Below, piece after piece: positions 44,966-54,681 of a stretch of DNA of 64,000 bases. Each line of letters opens with the position of its first letter. Positions within the stretch are counted from its first letter, which is position 1. Below the pieces are notes generated by a model. It worked only from the letters and a program-made list of their open reading frames with translations, made no database searches and was not told where the DNA came from. Source of the stretch: Pararhodobacter zhoushanensis (GTDB taxonomy: Bacteria > Pseudomonadota > Alphaproteobacteria > Rhodobacterales > Rhodobacteraceae). The stretch spans positions 2,297,501 through 2,361,500 of the forward strand of contig NZ_JAPDFL010000001.1 in the NCBI RefSeq assembly GCF_025949695.1. Direction: 5' to 3'. Position numbers and translations under genes: made by a program.

Positions 44966-45838
44966 ATGAAAAAGCTCCTGATCGTTGCCGCGATCGTTCT
45001 GGCGGCCGGACTGGGTATCTGGGTTTCGCGTGAGCGGCCGATGCCGCAACCCGCGCCCGAGCCCGCCGCTGCGCCCGTCGCACCGGTTGAGCCTGTCGCA
45101 CCGCCGCCGGCCGAGGCCGAAGCGCCAACCGCGCTCGAGACGGCAACGCAGGCTGTTCAGGACGCAATGGAAGAAGCAGCCGAGACCGGCGCCGATGCGA
45201 CCGAAACCGCGACCGAAGCCGTGGATGCGGCAACCGATGCGGTCAGCGATGCCGTGTCGGACGCCGTGCAGAACGCCACCGGCATCGGCCAGGAAGCCAG
45301 CGACGCCGTCGGCGATGCTGTCAGTCAGGCTGCCGAGCGCCTGCGCGATTCGGTGACCGAGACCGCACCGGCTGCCGATGCACCCGCCGTCGAAGCAGCG
45401 CCAGTCGCCGAGACCGCGCCAGTCGCCGAGACTGCGCCAGTGACCGAGGCTGCTCCTGCTGCTGAACCCGAAGCCGCCGCTCCCCAAGCCGCTGCCCCGG
45501 CGCAGGACGTCGCACCCGCCGCTGAAACCGCCCCGGCACCCGCTGCAGAGTCGCAAGCCGCAGGCCCCGTTGCCCCGGCTGCCGCGCCTGAAGCCGCTGC
45601 CGCGCCCGCTGCGTCGGTCGAAGCCGAGGCCGCTGTCGAGGCAGATGCAGCGCCGTCGCTCGAGACGCTCTTTACCGCGGAAGGTTTCGACTTTGATCAG
45701 GCCGTCGCCGCGATCGACGCCTCCGACATGAGCGCGCTGCGCAAGGCGACCGCCCGTCGGGCGCTGGAAGGCGCGCGCGATAACCCCGAACTGCTCGGCG
45801 CTGCGCTGACCCAGGTGCGCGGACTGCTGGGTCTCTGA
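44966..45838 (+). CDS. membrane-anchored Ala/Pro/Glu-rich hypothetical protein
   Basis: A 290-aa protein. One N-terminal TM or signal helix (KKLLIVAAIVLAAGLGIWVS) leads into a long low-complexity region (about 25-235) of Ala, Pro, Glu and Thr with degenerate units such as AETAPVAETAPVTEAAPA. A compact C-terminal domain follows (about 238-290, LETLFTAEGFDFDQAVAAID, then MSALRKATARRALEGARDNP). The layout suggests an anchor, a disordered periplasmic spacer and a small helical head. No function is assigned. A terminator follows. Confidence 0.75.
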   Translation: MKKLLIVAAIVLAAGLGIWVSRERPMPQPAPEPAAAPVAPVEPVAPPPAEAEAPTALETATQAVQDAMEEAAETGADATETATEAVDAATDAVSDAVSDAVQNATGIGQEASDAVGDAVSQAAERLRDSVTETAPAADAPAVEAAPVAETAPVAETAPVTEAAPAAEPEAAAPQAAAPAQDVAPAAETAPAPAAESQAAGPVAPAAAPEAAAAPAASVEAEAAVEADAAPSLETLFTAEGFDFDQAVAAIDASDMSALRKATARRALEGARDNPELLGAALTQVRGLLGL

Positions 45839-45862
45839 TCCGTTCGCGATGACGATTGAGAG

Positions 45863-45892
45863 CGGGCGGTGACGGCAGTCACCGCCCGTTTT
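45863..45892 (+). terminator. intrinsic terminator
   Basis: CGGGCGGTGAC and GTCACCGCCCG form an 11-bp perfect stem with a GGCA loop, followed by TTTT. Confidence 0.9.
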
Positions 45893-45980
45893 CCGTTTGC
45901 GACGCAGGCGCGCTCTTCGTAACGTCACCCTTGCGCCAGCCGCCCGCGCTGGGTCAACTGGCGGCGGGAGGAGAGCCCGC

Positions 45981-46619
45981 ATGATCACCCTGCACCACGT
46001 GCCTCAATCGCGCAGTTTCCGCATTCTGTGGTTTTTGCATGAGGCCGGTCTGGACCACGAGGTCCGCTATCACAGCTTCGCCGGCAAGGCGCTGCGCGAC
46101 CCGGCCTTTCTGGCGTTGTCGCCCGCGGGCCGTGTTCCGGTGGTTGAGGTGGATCAGGCTGTGCTTTTCGAGTCCGGCGCGATTCTGGAGTCCCTGTGCG
46201 AGACCCGCGCACCCGCTCTGGGCCGCGCACCCGGCACGGTTGAGCGCGGCACGTATCTGGAATGGCTGCATTACGGCGAGACCATTGCGCAGCATCTGGC
46301 CCAACTGACCTTCCACCACATCGCCCTGCGTCCCGCCGACCGCAGCCCCGTTGTGCAAAAGCTTGAAGCTCTGCGCCTGCGCCGGGTGCTGGAGGGCGTC
46401 GAGACCGCCCTTGATGGCGATTACCTGCTCGATGGCTTCTCGGCGGCGGATATCATGGTGGGTTCCTCGGCGATGATCGGCGCGCGTTTCGTCCGGCTTG
46501 ACGGCTTGGCGCGCCTGCAGGACTGGCTTGCCCGGCTCAAGGCGCGCCCGGCGTTTCGCGCGGCCGAGGCAGCGGATGGCACGGCAGAGCTCTATCTCAA
46601 GGAGTATTACGGTGACTGA
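45981..46619 (+). CDS. glutathione S-transferase family protein
   Basis: A 212-aa GST. The N-terminal thioredoxin-like domain starts ITLHHVPQSRSFRILWFLHE with the family Ser/Arg region and has the cis-Pro motif SPAGRVPVVEVDQ, then LFESGAILESLCE. The helical C-domain includes LLDGFSAADIMVGSSAMIGA (N-capping D). GGGAGGAGAG lies upstream of ATG 45981. Its last codons overlap the HMG-CoA lyase start by 8 nt, so it is coupled to leucine-catabolism genes. The specific substrate is unknown. Confidence 0.88.
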   Translation: MITLHHVPQSRSFRILWFLHEAGLDHEVRYHSFAGKALRDPAFLALSPAGRVPVVEVDQAVLFESGAILESLCETRAPALGRAPGTVERGTYLEWLHYGETIAQHLAQLTFHHIALRPADRSPVVQKLEALRLRRVLEGVETALDGDYLLDGFSAADIMVGSSAMIGARFVRLDGLARLQDWLARLKARPAFRAAEAADGTAELYLKEYYGD

Positions 46620-47469
46620 GACGGTCGAGATCTTCGAGGTCGGCCCGCGCGACGGGTTGCAGAACGAAAAGCGCCTGATCCCGACGGCGGAAAAGATCGC
46701 GCTGGTCGATCTGCTCAGCCGCGCCGGGTTCCGCCGGATCGAGGTCGCCAGTTTCGTCTCGCCCAAATGGGTGCCGCAGATGGCCGACAGCGCCGAAGTG
46801 CTGGCGGGCATCACCCGCGCGGCCGGCATCTCCTACGCCGCGCTCACGCCAAACTTGCGCGGCTATGAGGGCGCGAAGGCGGCGCGCGCCGATGAGATCG
46901 CGGTGTTTGCGTCGGCCTCCGAGGGTTTCTCGAAAGCCAACCTCAACTGCACCATTGCCGAATCCATCGCGCGGTTCCTGCCCATCCTTGAAGCCGCGAA
47001 GGCCGATGGCATCCCGGTGCGCGGCTATATCTCTTGCGTCACCGATTGCCCCTTCGACGGCCCGACCCCGCCGGGTGCCGTGGCCACTCTGGCCGAGCGG
47101 CTTATCGGGCTTGGCTGCTATGAGGTCAGTCTGGGCGATACCATCGGCAAGGCAACGCCCGAGACATTGAGCACAATGTTGACTGCGGTCACTGGCGTTG
47201 TCCCCGGCGCACAACTGGCGGGCCATTACCACGACACCGGCGGGAGGGCCTGCGACAACATCGAAGCCAGCCTCGGGTACGGGCTGCGCGTCTTCGACGC
47301 TGCCGTGGGCGGGTTGGGCGGCTGCCCTTATGCGCCCGGCGCGCAGGGGAATGTCGCGACCGAAGCCGCGCTCGACCGGTTGCATTCCTTGGGATTTTCC
47401 ACCGGCCTCGACCGCGCGCTGATCCTCAGTGCCGCCGAACTGGCCCGCAGCATGAGGGCCGCGCAATGA
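46612..47469 (+). CDS. mvaB: hydroxymethylglutaryl-CoA lyase
   Basis: A 285-aa TIM-barrel enzyme splitting HMG-CoA into acetoacetate and acetyl-CoA, the last step of leucine breakdown. It has VGPRDGLQNEKRLIPTAEKI (catalytic Arg and metal-binding Asp), the metal His pair in GHYHDTGG, and the signature GGLGGCPYAPGAQGN with the catalytic Cys. The start is GTG 46612 with AAGGAG about 8 nt upstream, inside the end of the GST gene. It overlaps the hydratase gene by 4 nt. Confidence 0.94.
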   Translation: MTETVEIFEVGPRDGLQNEKRLIPTAEKIALVDLLSRAGFRRIEVASFVSPKWVPQMADSAEVLAGITRAAGISYAALTPNLRGYEGAKAARADEIAVFASASEGFSKANLNCTIAESIARFLPILEAAKADGIPVRGYISCVTDCPFDGPTPPGAVATLAERLIGLGCYEVSLGDTIGKATPETLSTMLTAVTGVVPGAQLAGHYHDTGGRACDNIEASLGYGLRVFDAAVGGLGGCPYAPGAQGNVATEAALDRLHSLGFSTGLDRALILSAAELARSMRAAQ

Positions 47470-48251
47470 GTTTCGACACCATCTCTCTCGGCACGGATCC
47501 CCGCGGCGTCGCCACGCTGACCCTGAACCGCCCCGACAAGCACAACGCGATGTCCGCACCGATGATCGACGAGCTGGCGCAGGCGGCGGCGCAGCTGACC
47601 GCCGATGACGCCGTGAGGGTCGTGGTGCTGACCGGGGCAGGGGCCAGCTTTTGCGCCGGGGGCGATCTGGGCTGGATGAAAGATCAGATGGCGGCCTCCA
47701 GCGCCGAGCGCGCGGCGGGTGCGGCACGGCTCGCAGGGATGCTCGGCGCGCTGAACACGCTGCCCAAGCCGCTGATCGGGCGCATTCAGGGCCCGGCATA
47801 TGGCGGTGGCATCGGCATGATGGCGGTCTGCGATGTGGCGATCGGCGTGAACACCGGGCGCTTTGGCCTGACCGAGACGCGGCTCGGGCTGATCCCGGCG
47901 ACGATTGGCCCCTATGTGCTGGCGCGCATGGGTGAAGCCATGGCGCGGCGGGTGTTCATGTCCGCCCGCCTCTTTGGTGCCGACGAGGCGGTGACGCTGG
48001 GTCTGCTGGCCCGCGCGGTTGCGCCCGACGATCTGGACGCGGCGGTCGAGGCCGAGGTCGCGCCCTATCTCACCTGCGCCCCCGGCGCCGTGGCCGAAGC
48101 CAAAGCCCTGGCACTGCGGCTGGGCGGGGCGATCACGCAAGCCGACATTGACCACTCGATCGGTGCGCTGGTCGCGCGGTGGGAAAGCGATGAGGCCGGG
48201 CAGGGCATCGATGCGTTCTTTGCCAAACGCAAGGCGCCTTGGGCGGGGTGA
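47466..48251 (+). CDS. enoyl-CoA hydratase family, probable methylglutaconyl-CoA hydratase
   Basis: A 261-aa crotonase-fold protein. The CoA/oxyanion-hole region is VLTGAGASFCAGGDLGWMKD and the second block is RIQGPAYGGGIGMMAVCDVA followed by FGLTETRLGLIPATIGPYVL, with the catalytic Glu region. It overlaps HMG-CoA lyase by ATGA and GLGWMK-type text matches LiuC-like hydratases, so hydration of 3-methylglutaconyl-CoA to HMG-CoA fits. Methylcrotonyl-CoA carboxylase and isovaleryl-CoA dehydrogenase are not in the window. Confidence 0.87.
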   Translation: MSFDTISLGTDPRGVATLTLNRPDKHNAMSAPMIDELAQAAAQLTADDAVRVVVLTGAGASFCAGGDLGWMKDQMAASSAERAAGAARLAGMLGALNTLPKPLIGRIQGPAYGGGIGMMAVCDVAIGVNTGRFGLTETRLGLIPATIGPYVLARMGEAMARRVFMSARLFGADEAVTLGLLARAVAPDDLDAAVEAEVAPYLTCAPGAVAEAKALALRLGGAITQADIDHSIGALVARWESDEAGQGIDAFFAKRKAPWAG

Positions 48252-48844
48252 GCGGCGCTTGGGGGGCGTAGAACCCCGGAAATCTAGGTCAAATTGCTCA
48301 CAACCTTCGCTGCGCCGCCGCATCTGTGTGCCCGCGGCGTGGCGGCGTGCCCGCGCGGGCAGGAGGGGGCGTGGCAGCCTCTCCATGTCCCGCCGCCGTG
48401 CATGGCGTCGGCCATCGGAAAACGCCGTTCCCCCGTATGGCCAACCTCCTGCAATTCCTCACCTCCTTTCGATCCAGCGCCCGACCTGCCTCTCACCTTG
48501 CCGCAAATACGCCGGGGGTGAGGCCGTCAGGCCGAGGGGCTGGCCCCCTGCGCGTGGAACACGCGCCGTGGTGCCGGGGGCTCGATGCCCCCGGCACCGC
48601 GGCCCTGCTCCTGGGGACACCCCCGGTATGAGTCGTCCTGCCAGCCCTGCGATGCCTGAGATTGCCGCACAGCAGCGAAGCCGGACAAAAAAATTCTTAA
48701 CCGTTTGCAGACAGGCGTAGAAAACCTTGAAAACAGACGCCCGTTCACCGGTGCCCTCGGTTGACCCGCGCGGCGGGCGGGAGTAAACGGGCCATGAGCC
48801 AACTTGAGCAGCGCCCGGGGCACCGTGCGCCAAAGGAGCCACCC
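48252..48844 (+). other. 593-bp intergenic region upstream of the nuo operon
   Basis: No convincing gene is present. The block 48495-48560 (CAAATACGCCGGGGGTGAGG onward) has GGCCGTCAGGCC and short G/C hairpins like the element at 33114-33170, so it is probably another intergenic repeat and ends the hydratase message. AT-richer sequence near 48685-48745 (AAAAAAATTCTTAACC) is the most likely site of the nuo promoter, but no clear -35/-10 pair can be fixed. Confidence 0.55.
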
Positions 48845-49734
<890 letters not shown>

Positions 49735-49747
49735 GGGAGACCCCAAG

Positions 49748-50359
49748 ATGTCCGACGCTCAAGACCAGGCGCTGCTAGAGCTGGGCGAGTATATCGCCAG
49801 CAAGCAGGCTGACGCGGTTATCGGTTCCGAGGTGGCTTTTGGCGAGCTGACCCTGACCGTCACCGCGGCGGCGCTGCCCGCGCTGGTGCGGTTCCTGAAA
49901 ACCGACGTCACCTGCAAGTTCTCGTCGCTGGTCGACATCACCGCCGTTGATTACCCCGCCCGCCGGGCGCGGTTCGACGTGGTCTACCATTTCCTGTCGA
50001 TGTACCGGAACCAGCGCATCCGCCTGCGCGCGCAGGTGCGCGACGATGAGATGGTGCCGTCGATCGTGCTTGAGCACCCCTCGGCCAACTGGTTCGAACG
50101 CGAAGTGTTCGACATGTTCGGCATCCTGTTCTCGGGCCATCCCGACCTGCGGCGCATCCTGACCGACTACGGTTTCCGCGGTCACCCGCTGCGCAAGGAT
50201 TTCCCGACCACCGGCTACGTTGAGGTTCGTTACGACGAAGCCGCCAAGCGCGTCGTCTATGAGCCTGTCAAACTGGTTCAGGACTACCGTCAGTTCGACT
50301 TCATGTCGCCCTGGGAAGGCGCGAAGTACATTCTGCCGGGCGACGAAAGGGCCAAGTGA
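49748..50359 (+). CDS. nuoC: NADH-quinone oxidoreductase subunit C
   Basis: A 203-aa hydrophilic subunit of the connecting module (30-kDa type). It has the segment [20 protein letters not shown] and the 30-kDa signature [20 protein letters not shown], followed by [20 protein letters not shown]. It is a separate nuoC, not the fused nuoCD of enterobacteria. Its TGA overlaps the ATG of the sulfotransferase gene by 1 nt. Confidence 0.96.
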   Translation: MSDAQDQALLELGEYIASKQADAVIGSEVAFGELTLTVTAAALPALVRFLKTDVTCKFSSLVDITAVDYPARRARFDVVYHFLSMYRNQRIRLRAQVRDDEMVPSIVLEHPSANWFEREVFDMFGILFSGHPDLRRILTDYGFRGHPLRKDFPTTGYVEVRYDEAAKRVVYEPVKLVQDYRQFDFMSPWEGAKYILPGDERAK

Positions 50360-51264
50360 TGGACGCGTCCGCCCCGAACATGCTGCGCTGGCCAACAGGA
50401 GTTTCGCTCCTGCTGGGTATTGGCGCGCAGAAATCGGGAACGACCTGGCTGCATGAGACGCTCAGCAGCCATCCGAACTGCCGTGCCTTTCCGATCAAGG
50501 AAGTGCATTATTTCGACACGGTTACCAACCTGACGCGGGCTGGCTATGTGCTGATGTTCAAGCGCCTGAAGGCGTTGAGTGCGCGCGGCGATGCCGCAGG
50601 CGCGTTGGCCAAGGTGTCGCGGCTGGTCGATCTGGTTGAAAAGCCGGGCGGCAATGATCAAGGCTACATCGATCTGATGACCGAAGGGCTTGCGCCCGGG
50701 TCGGTCGCTCTGGATATAACGCCCGCCTATGGGATGCTCGATGACGCGGGTTTCGCCCGTGCTGCCAGTCTGGGGGCCACGCGCTTTTTGTTTATTCTGC
50801 GTGAGCCGGTCGCGCGGTTCTGGTCCGGTGTCCGCATGATGGCCAAACTTACCGGCGACGCGGCTGACCCGGTCGAGATCGCTGCGCGCGAGATTGCCGA
50901 TGAGGCCCTCTCGGCCAGCGGCGAGCGGCGGCTTGAGGCGATGGTGGCACGCGGCGATTATGCGACCACGCTGGATCGCCTCCAGCGGCATGTCCCGGCG
51001 CACCGGCGGCTGGTTGTGTTCTTTGAAGATCTCTTTACCCAGGCCACGCTGGATCGGATCTGCGCGTTTCTGGGTCTTTCGCCGATGCCTCTGACGGATA
51101 CGTCTCCCCGTCTGGAAGGCGTCAGTGCCACCCTGCGCCCCGATCAGATCGAGCGCGCAACAGAATTTTTCCGCCCCCAGTACGAGGCCGTATGCGCGGC
51201 TCTCGGTGATGCGGTTCCAGCGGCCTGGCACGAGCGTTTCGCGCGTGGGCCGGTGGCAGCGTGA
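50359..51264 (+). CDS. PAPS-dependent sulfotransferase family protein inside the nuo operon
   Basis: A 301-aa cytosolic protein. The 5'-phosphosulfate-binding loop is [16 protein letters not shown] (Lys25, Ser26, Thr28, Thr29). The 3'-phosphate motif is [11 protein letters not shown] (Arg148, Ser156). The text [11 protein letters not shown] also fits the sulfotransferase family, and the order is complete. It should move sulfate from PAPS to an acceptor that cannot be named. It is translationally coupled to nuoC (TGATG) and precedes nuoD by 34 nt, which is not a normal nuo component. Codons such as GAT-ATA-ACG and a TTT-TTG-TTT-ATT run near 50785 differ from the nuo genes, suggesting later acquisition. 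Confidence 0.88.
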   Translation: MDASAPNMLRWPTGVSLLLGIGAQKSGTTWLHETLSSHPNCRAFPIKEVHYFDTVTNLTRAGYVLMFKRLKALSARGDAAGALAKVSRLVDLVEKPGGNDQGYIDLMTEGLAPGSVALDITPAYGMLDDAGFARAASLGATRFLFILREPVARFWSGVRMMAKLTGDAADPVEIAAREIADEALSASGERRLEAMVARGDYATTLDRLQRHVPAHRRLVVFFEDLFTQATLDRICAFLGLSPMPLTDTSPRLEGVSATLRPDQIERATEFFRPQYEAVCAALGDAVPAAWHERFARGPVAA

Positions 51265-51298
51265 CGGGGATGTTGATTATGCGACGGAGGTTGCAGCG

Positions 51299-52522
51299 AT
51301 GATGGACGGATCCAAAGGCTTTACGGACGCCCAGACGGGCGAACAGAAGATCCGCAACTTCAACATCAACTTCGGGCCTCAGCACCCGGCAGCACATGGC
51401 GTGCTGCGTCTGGTGCTGGAGCTGGACGGTGAGATCGTCGAGCGGTGCGACCCGCATATCGGCCTGCTGCATCGCGGCACCGAAAAGCTGATGGAAAGCC
51501 GCACCTATCTGCAGAACCTGCCCTATTTCGACCGGCTCGACTATGTCGCGCCGATGAACCAGGAACACGCCTGGTGTCTGGCGATCGAACGGCTCACCGG
51601 TACCGTGGTGCCGCGCCGCGCCTCGCTGATCCGCGTGTTGTATTCCGAAATCGGTCGGGTTCTGAACCACCTGCTCAACGTCACCACGCAAGCGATGGAC
51701 GTCGGCGCGCTGACCCCGCCGCTGTGGGGTTTTGTCGAGCGTGAGAAGCTCTGCATCTTCTACGAGCGTGCCTCGGGTGCGCGGTTCCACGCGGCCTATT
51801 TCCGTCCCGGCGGCGTCCATCAGGATCTGCCGCCCGCGCTGATCGACGATATCGAAGCCTGGGCCGAGGCCTTCCCGGCCGTTCTGGCCGACATTGACGG
51901 CCTGCTGACAGAGAACCGCATCTTCAAACAGCGCAACGCCGATATCGGCGTGATCACCGAAGAAGAGATCCAAGCCTGGGGCTATTCCGGTGTGATGGTG
52001 CGCGGTTCGGGTCTGGCCTGGGATCTGCGGCGCTCGCAGCCCTATGAATGCTACGACGAGTTCGATTTCCAGATCCCCATCGGCAAGAACGGCGACTGCT
52101 ATGATCGCTACCTGGTCCGCATGGAAGAGATGCGCCAGTCGGTGTCGATCATCCGTCAGGCCATCGCCAAACTGCGCGCGCCCGAAGGGCAGGGCGAGGT
52201 TCTGGCGCGTGGCAAGATCACCCCGCCGTCGCGTGGCGATATGAAGACCTCGATGGAATCGCTGATCCATCACTTCAAACTTTACACCGAAGGGTTCCAC
52301 GTCCCCGCCGGGGAAGTGTACGCCGCTGTTGAGGCTCCCAAGGGTGAGTTCGGCGTCTATCTGGTCGCCGATGGCACCAACAAACCCTACCGCGCCAAGC
52401 TGCGCGCACCGGGTTTCCTGCATCTGCAGTCGATGGACCACGTGGCGTCGGGGCATCTGCTGGCTGACGTTGCCGCGATCATCGGCACCATGGATATCGT
52501 GTTCGGTGAGGTTGATCGGTGA
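51299..52522 (+). CDS. nuoD: NADH-quinone oxidoreductase subunit D
   Basis: A 407-aa 49-kDa-type subunit lining the quinone cavity. It has the quinone-site loop [20 protein letters not shown], then [20 protein letters not shown] and [17 protein letters not shown], and the C-terminal [23 protein letters not shown] 51299 has GGAGG 8 nt upstream; ATG 51302 is also usable. It begins 34 nt after the sulfotransferase stop. Confidence 0.96.
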   Translation: MMDGSKGFTDAQTGEQKIRNFNINFGPQHPAAHGVLRLVLELDGEIVERCDPHIGLLHRGTEKLMESRTYLQNLPYFDRLDYVAPMNQEHAWCLAIERLTGTVVPRRASLIRVLYSEIGRVLNHLLNVTTQAMDVGALTPPLWGFVEREKLCIFYERASGARFHAAYFRPGGVHQDLPPALIDDIEAWAEAFPAVLADIDGLLTENRIFKQRNADIGVITEEEIQAWGYSGVMVRGSGLAWDLRRSQPYECYDEFDFQIPIGKNGDCYDRYLVRMEEMRQSVSIIRQAIAKLRAPEGQGEVLARGKITPPSRGDMKTSMESLIHHFKLYTEGFHVPAGEVYAAVEAPKGEFGVYLVADGTNKPYRAKLRAPGFLHLQSMDHVASGHLLADVAAIIGTMDIVFGEVDR

Positions 52523-53175
52523 AGATCGCGGCTCCGACCCTGATCCTGTCTCTGCTGGCAGCGCCTGCGCTGGCCTTCACGCCCGAACGGGCGGCGCTGA
52601 TGGTGGATGCCATTCGTGCCAATGAGTGTGCCATGGCCAGCGATCAGGCCGAGGCAGCTTTGGGTCCGCTGGGTCTGGACGCGGTCGAAGTGCAGGCTTT
52701 TGTCGATACGCTTTACGGTGCCGGTCTGGTGTCGATTTCGGCGGATATGTCGGTGCTGAGCCTGCAACCGATCCTGTGCAACGCGGGCGACGATGCGGCG
52801 CTGGCGATGATCACGCAGGCGTTCGCCGCGCAAGAAACCAGCATCGAAGTCTGGCGCCCCGAGTTCGAGCCCGCGCGCGGTGCCGAACTGATCGCGACCC
52901 TGCGCGGGCTTGACTGCGTGCTGACCGAAGACGCCGCTCAGGACGCGCTGCCGCCGCTGGGTTTCACGCCGATTGAGACCCGCGACATCGTCGCGGTGCT
53001 GGTCGATAGCGATATGGCCAGCGTCACCGAAGACGGCAGCGAACTGCGCCTGACCGAGGCGACCTGCGCGGCCGATCCCGAAAGCGATGCTCCGGCGCTG
53101 GCCGCGCTGCTCGCGGCCTGGGACGAAACACATCCGGCCCCTGGGGTCGTCATCGAAGAACGGGCCAGCGAATGA
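52519..53175 (+). CDS. exported two-repeat cysteine protein in the nuo operon
   Basis: A 218-aa unrecognised protein with a signal peptide ([16 protein letters not shown]). The rest is a tandem duplication. The first unit holds Cys37 and Cys87 ([12 protein letters not shown] to LSLQPILC). The second holds Cys133 and Cys183 ([11 protein letters not shown] to LRLTEATC). The Cys-Cys distance is 50 residues in both, and both share the AALGPLG/DALPPLG turn. Each unit probably carries one disulfide in the periplasm. GTG 52519 overlaps the nuoD stop by 4 nt, so it is made with complex I. A role in complex I assembly is possible but only suggested by position. Confidence 0.8.
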   Translation: MKIAAPTLILSLLAAPALAFTPERAALMVDAIRANECAMASDQAEAALGPLGLDAVEVQAFVDTLYGAGLVSISADMSVLSLQPILCNAGDDAALAMITQAFAAQETSIEVWRPEFEPARGAELIATLRGLDCVLTEDAAQDALPPLGFTPIETRDIVAVLVDSDMASVTEDGSELRLTEATCAADPESDAPALAALLAAWDETHPAPGVVIEERASE

Positions 53176-53254
53176 GCCATCCCGTCAGCCTTACGTCCGC
53201 CATGGCGGGCAGCATACCCCCGGCCCATGGCCGGTGCCAGTCAGGAGCGCTTTG

Positions 53255-54427
53255 ATGCTACGTCGTCTGCATCACGAACAGCCCGCGAGTTTTGCCTTCA
53301 CGCCCGCCAACATGGAATGGGCGCAGGGTCAGATCAGCAAATACCCTGAGGGGCGTCAGGCCTCGGCGATCATTCCGCTGCTGTGGCGCGCTCAGGAGCA
53401 GGAGGGGTGGCTGACCCGTCCGGCGATCGAAACTGTCGCGGACATGCTGGGCATGGCCTATATCCGCGCGCTTGAGGTTGCGACCTTCTACTTCATGTTC
53501 CAGCTGGTTCCGACCGGCTCGGTGGCGCATGTGCAGGTCTGCGGCACGCTGTCGTGCATGATCTGCGGTGCCGAGGATCTGATCGGCGTCTGCAAGACCA
53601 AGATCGCCACCTCGGCGCATGCGCTGTCGGCGGATGGCAAGTTCTCGTGGGAAGAGGTCGAATGCCTCGGTTCCTGTGCCAACGCGCCCATGGTGCAGAT
53701 CGGCAAGGATTATTACGAGGATCTGACGGCCGAGAAACTGTCGTGGATTCTGGATGAAATGGCCGCTGGCCGCGTTCCGACGCCGGGCCCGCAGAACGGT
53801 CGCTTCACGTCCGAGCCGCTTTCGGGGCTGACCAGCCTGAATGAGGGCGAACGGACCGAGGATCACAACGGCTCGGTGGCGCTGGCCGTCGAGCTTGGCG
53901 ATACGATCAAGCGCATCGACGGCACCGAAGTGCCGATCCTCACGCCGTGGCTGGACCGCAGCGACAAGCCGGTGAAATCGGCCCGCGCCGATGGCAAGCC
54001 GGTCTCGCCGCGTCTGGGCAAAGCGCCCGTGGAAACCAAGCAGCCGATCCCGGCGGAAAAGGCCGGCCAGATCCCGGCTCAGCCTGAGGCTGCGGCGGCC
54101 GCCGTTCAGCCGGCCGCGACCGAGATCGCCGAAGCGGATCAGACCCGCCCCGCCGCGCTGGAAGGCGCGCGCGACGGCAAAGCGGATGATCTGAAGAAAA
54201 TCAAGGGCATCGGCCCGAAACTGGAAACCCTGTGCAACAGCATGGGCTTTTACCACTTCGACCAGATCGCCGCCTGGACACCGCAGGAAATCGCCTGGGT
54301 GGACAGCAACCTCGAAGGCTTCAAGGGCCGCGTGACCCGTGACGAATGGGTTTCGCAAGCCAAGCAGCTGGCCGAGGGTGGCGAGACGGAATTTTCCAAG
54401 CGCGTCGACAAGGGCGACGTGTACTGA
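53255..54427 (+). CDS. nuoE: NADH-quinone oxidoreductase subunit E with C-terminal HHH extension
   Basis: A 390-aa 24-kDa-type subunit. The [2Fe-2S] ligands are Cys96 and Cys101 ([10 protein letters not shown]) and Cys137 and Cys141 ([10 protein letters not shown]). The canonical domain ends near residue 180. The remainder is a Pro/Ala-rich linker followed by a helix-hairpin-helix segment ([20 protein letters not shown], then [20 protein letters not shown]) of the kind seen in DNA-binding and ribosomal proteins. The usual NuoE is about 160-240 aa. The extension may be a protein contact. Confidence 0.93.
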   Translation: MLRRLHHEQPASFAFTPANMEWAQGQISKYPEGRQASAIIPLLWRAQEQEGWLTRPAIETVADMLGMAYIRALEVATFYFMFQLVPTGSVAHVQVCGTLSCMICGAEDLIGVCKTKIATSAHALSADGKFSWEEVECLGSCANAPMVQIGKDYYEDLTAEKLSWILDEMAAGRVPTPGPQNGRFTSEPLSGLTSLNEGERTEDHNGSVALAVELGDTIKRIDGTEVPILTPWLDRSDKPVKSARADGKPVSPRLGKAPVETKQPIPAEKAGQIPAQPEAAAAAVQPAATEIAEADQTRPAALEGARDGKADDLKKIKGIGPKLETLCNSMGFYHFDQIAAWTPQEIAWVDSNLEGFKGRVTRDEWVSQAKQLAEGGETEFSKRVDKGDVY

Positions 54428-54444
54428 GGGACTGACAGAGCGGT

Positions 54445-54678
54445 ATGCAGCACAACGCGGATCAGATACGGCAAGGGCGCGTGATCGCGCTGGTGATTGT
54501 CATCACCGCCCTGGTTTGGGTTGGCGCGCTGGCGCTGGGGGACTCGCTGGGCTGGACCCAACGGACCCTTGCCTTCTTCGATCTGGCAGCACTTGCCGGG
54601 TTCACGATGGCGCTGTGGTTGTTATACGGGCTCTGGCGGTCACGCCGGACGAACAAGGCCCCCGAGGCGAAGGATTGA
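54445..54678 (+). CDS. small membrane protein, DUF5337-like, in the nuo operon
   Basis: A 77-aa protein with two TM helices (VIALVIVITALVWVGALALG and FFDLAALAGFTMALWLLYGL), a basic cytoplasmic loop and tail. It lies between nuoE and nuoF with short gaps, as in other Rhodobacterales nuo operons. Family assignment is from memory of position and size. Function unknown; an inner-membrane assembly or stability factor is possible. Confidence 0.75.
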   Translation: MQHNADQIRQGRVIALVIVITALVWVGALALGDSLGWTQRTLAFFDLAALAGFTMALWLLYGLWRSRRTNKAPEAKD

Positions 54679-54681
54679 GCG

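Noticed and set aside
48794..48844. nuoA starting at ATG 48794
   Set aside because: The added charged 17 residues are not seen in the family, and a strong ribosome site lies before TTG 48845.
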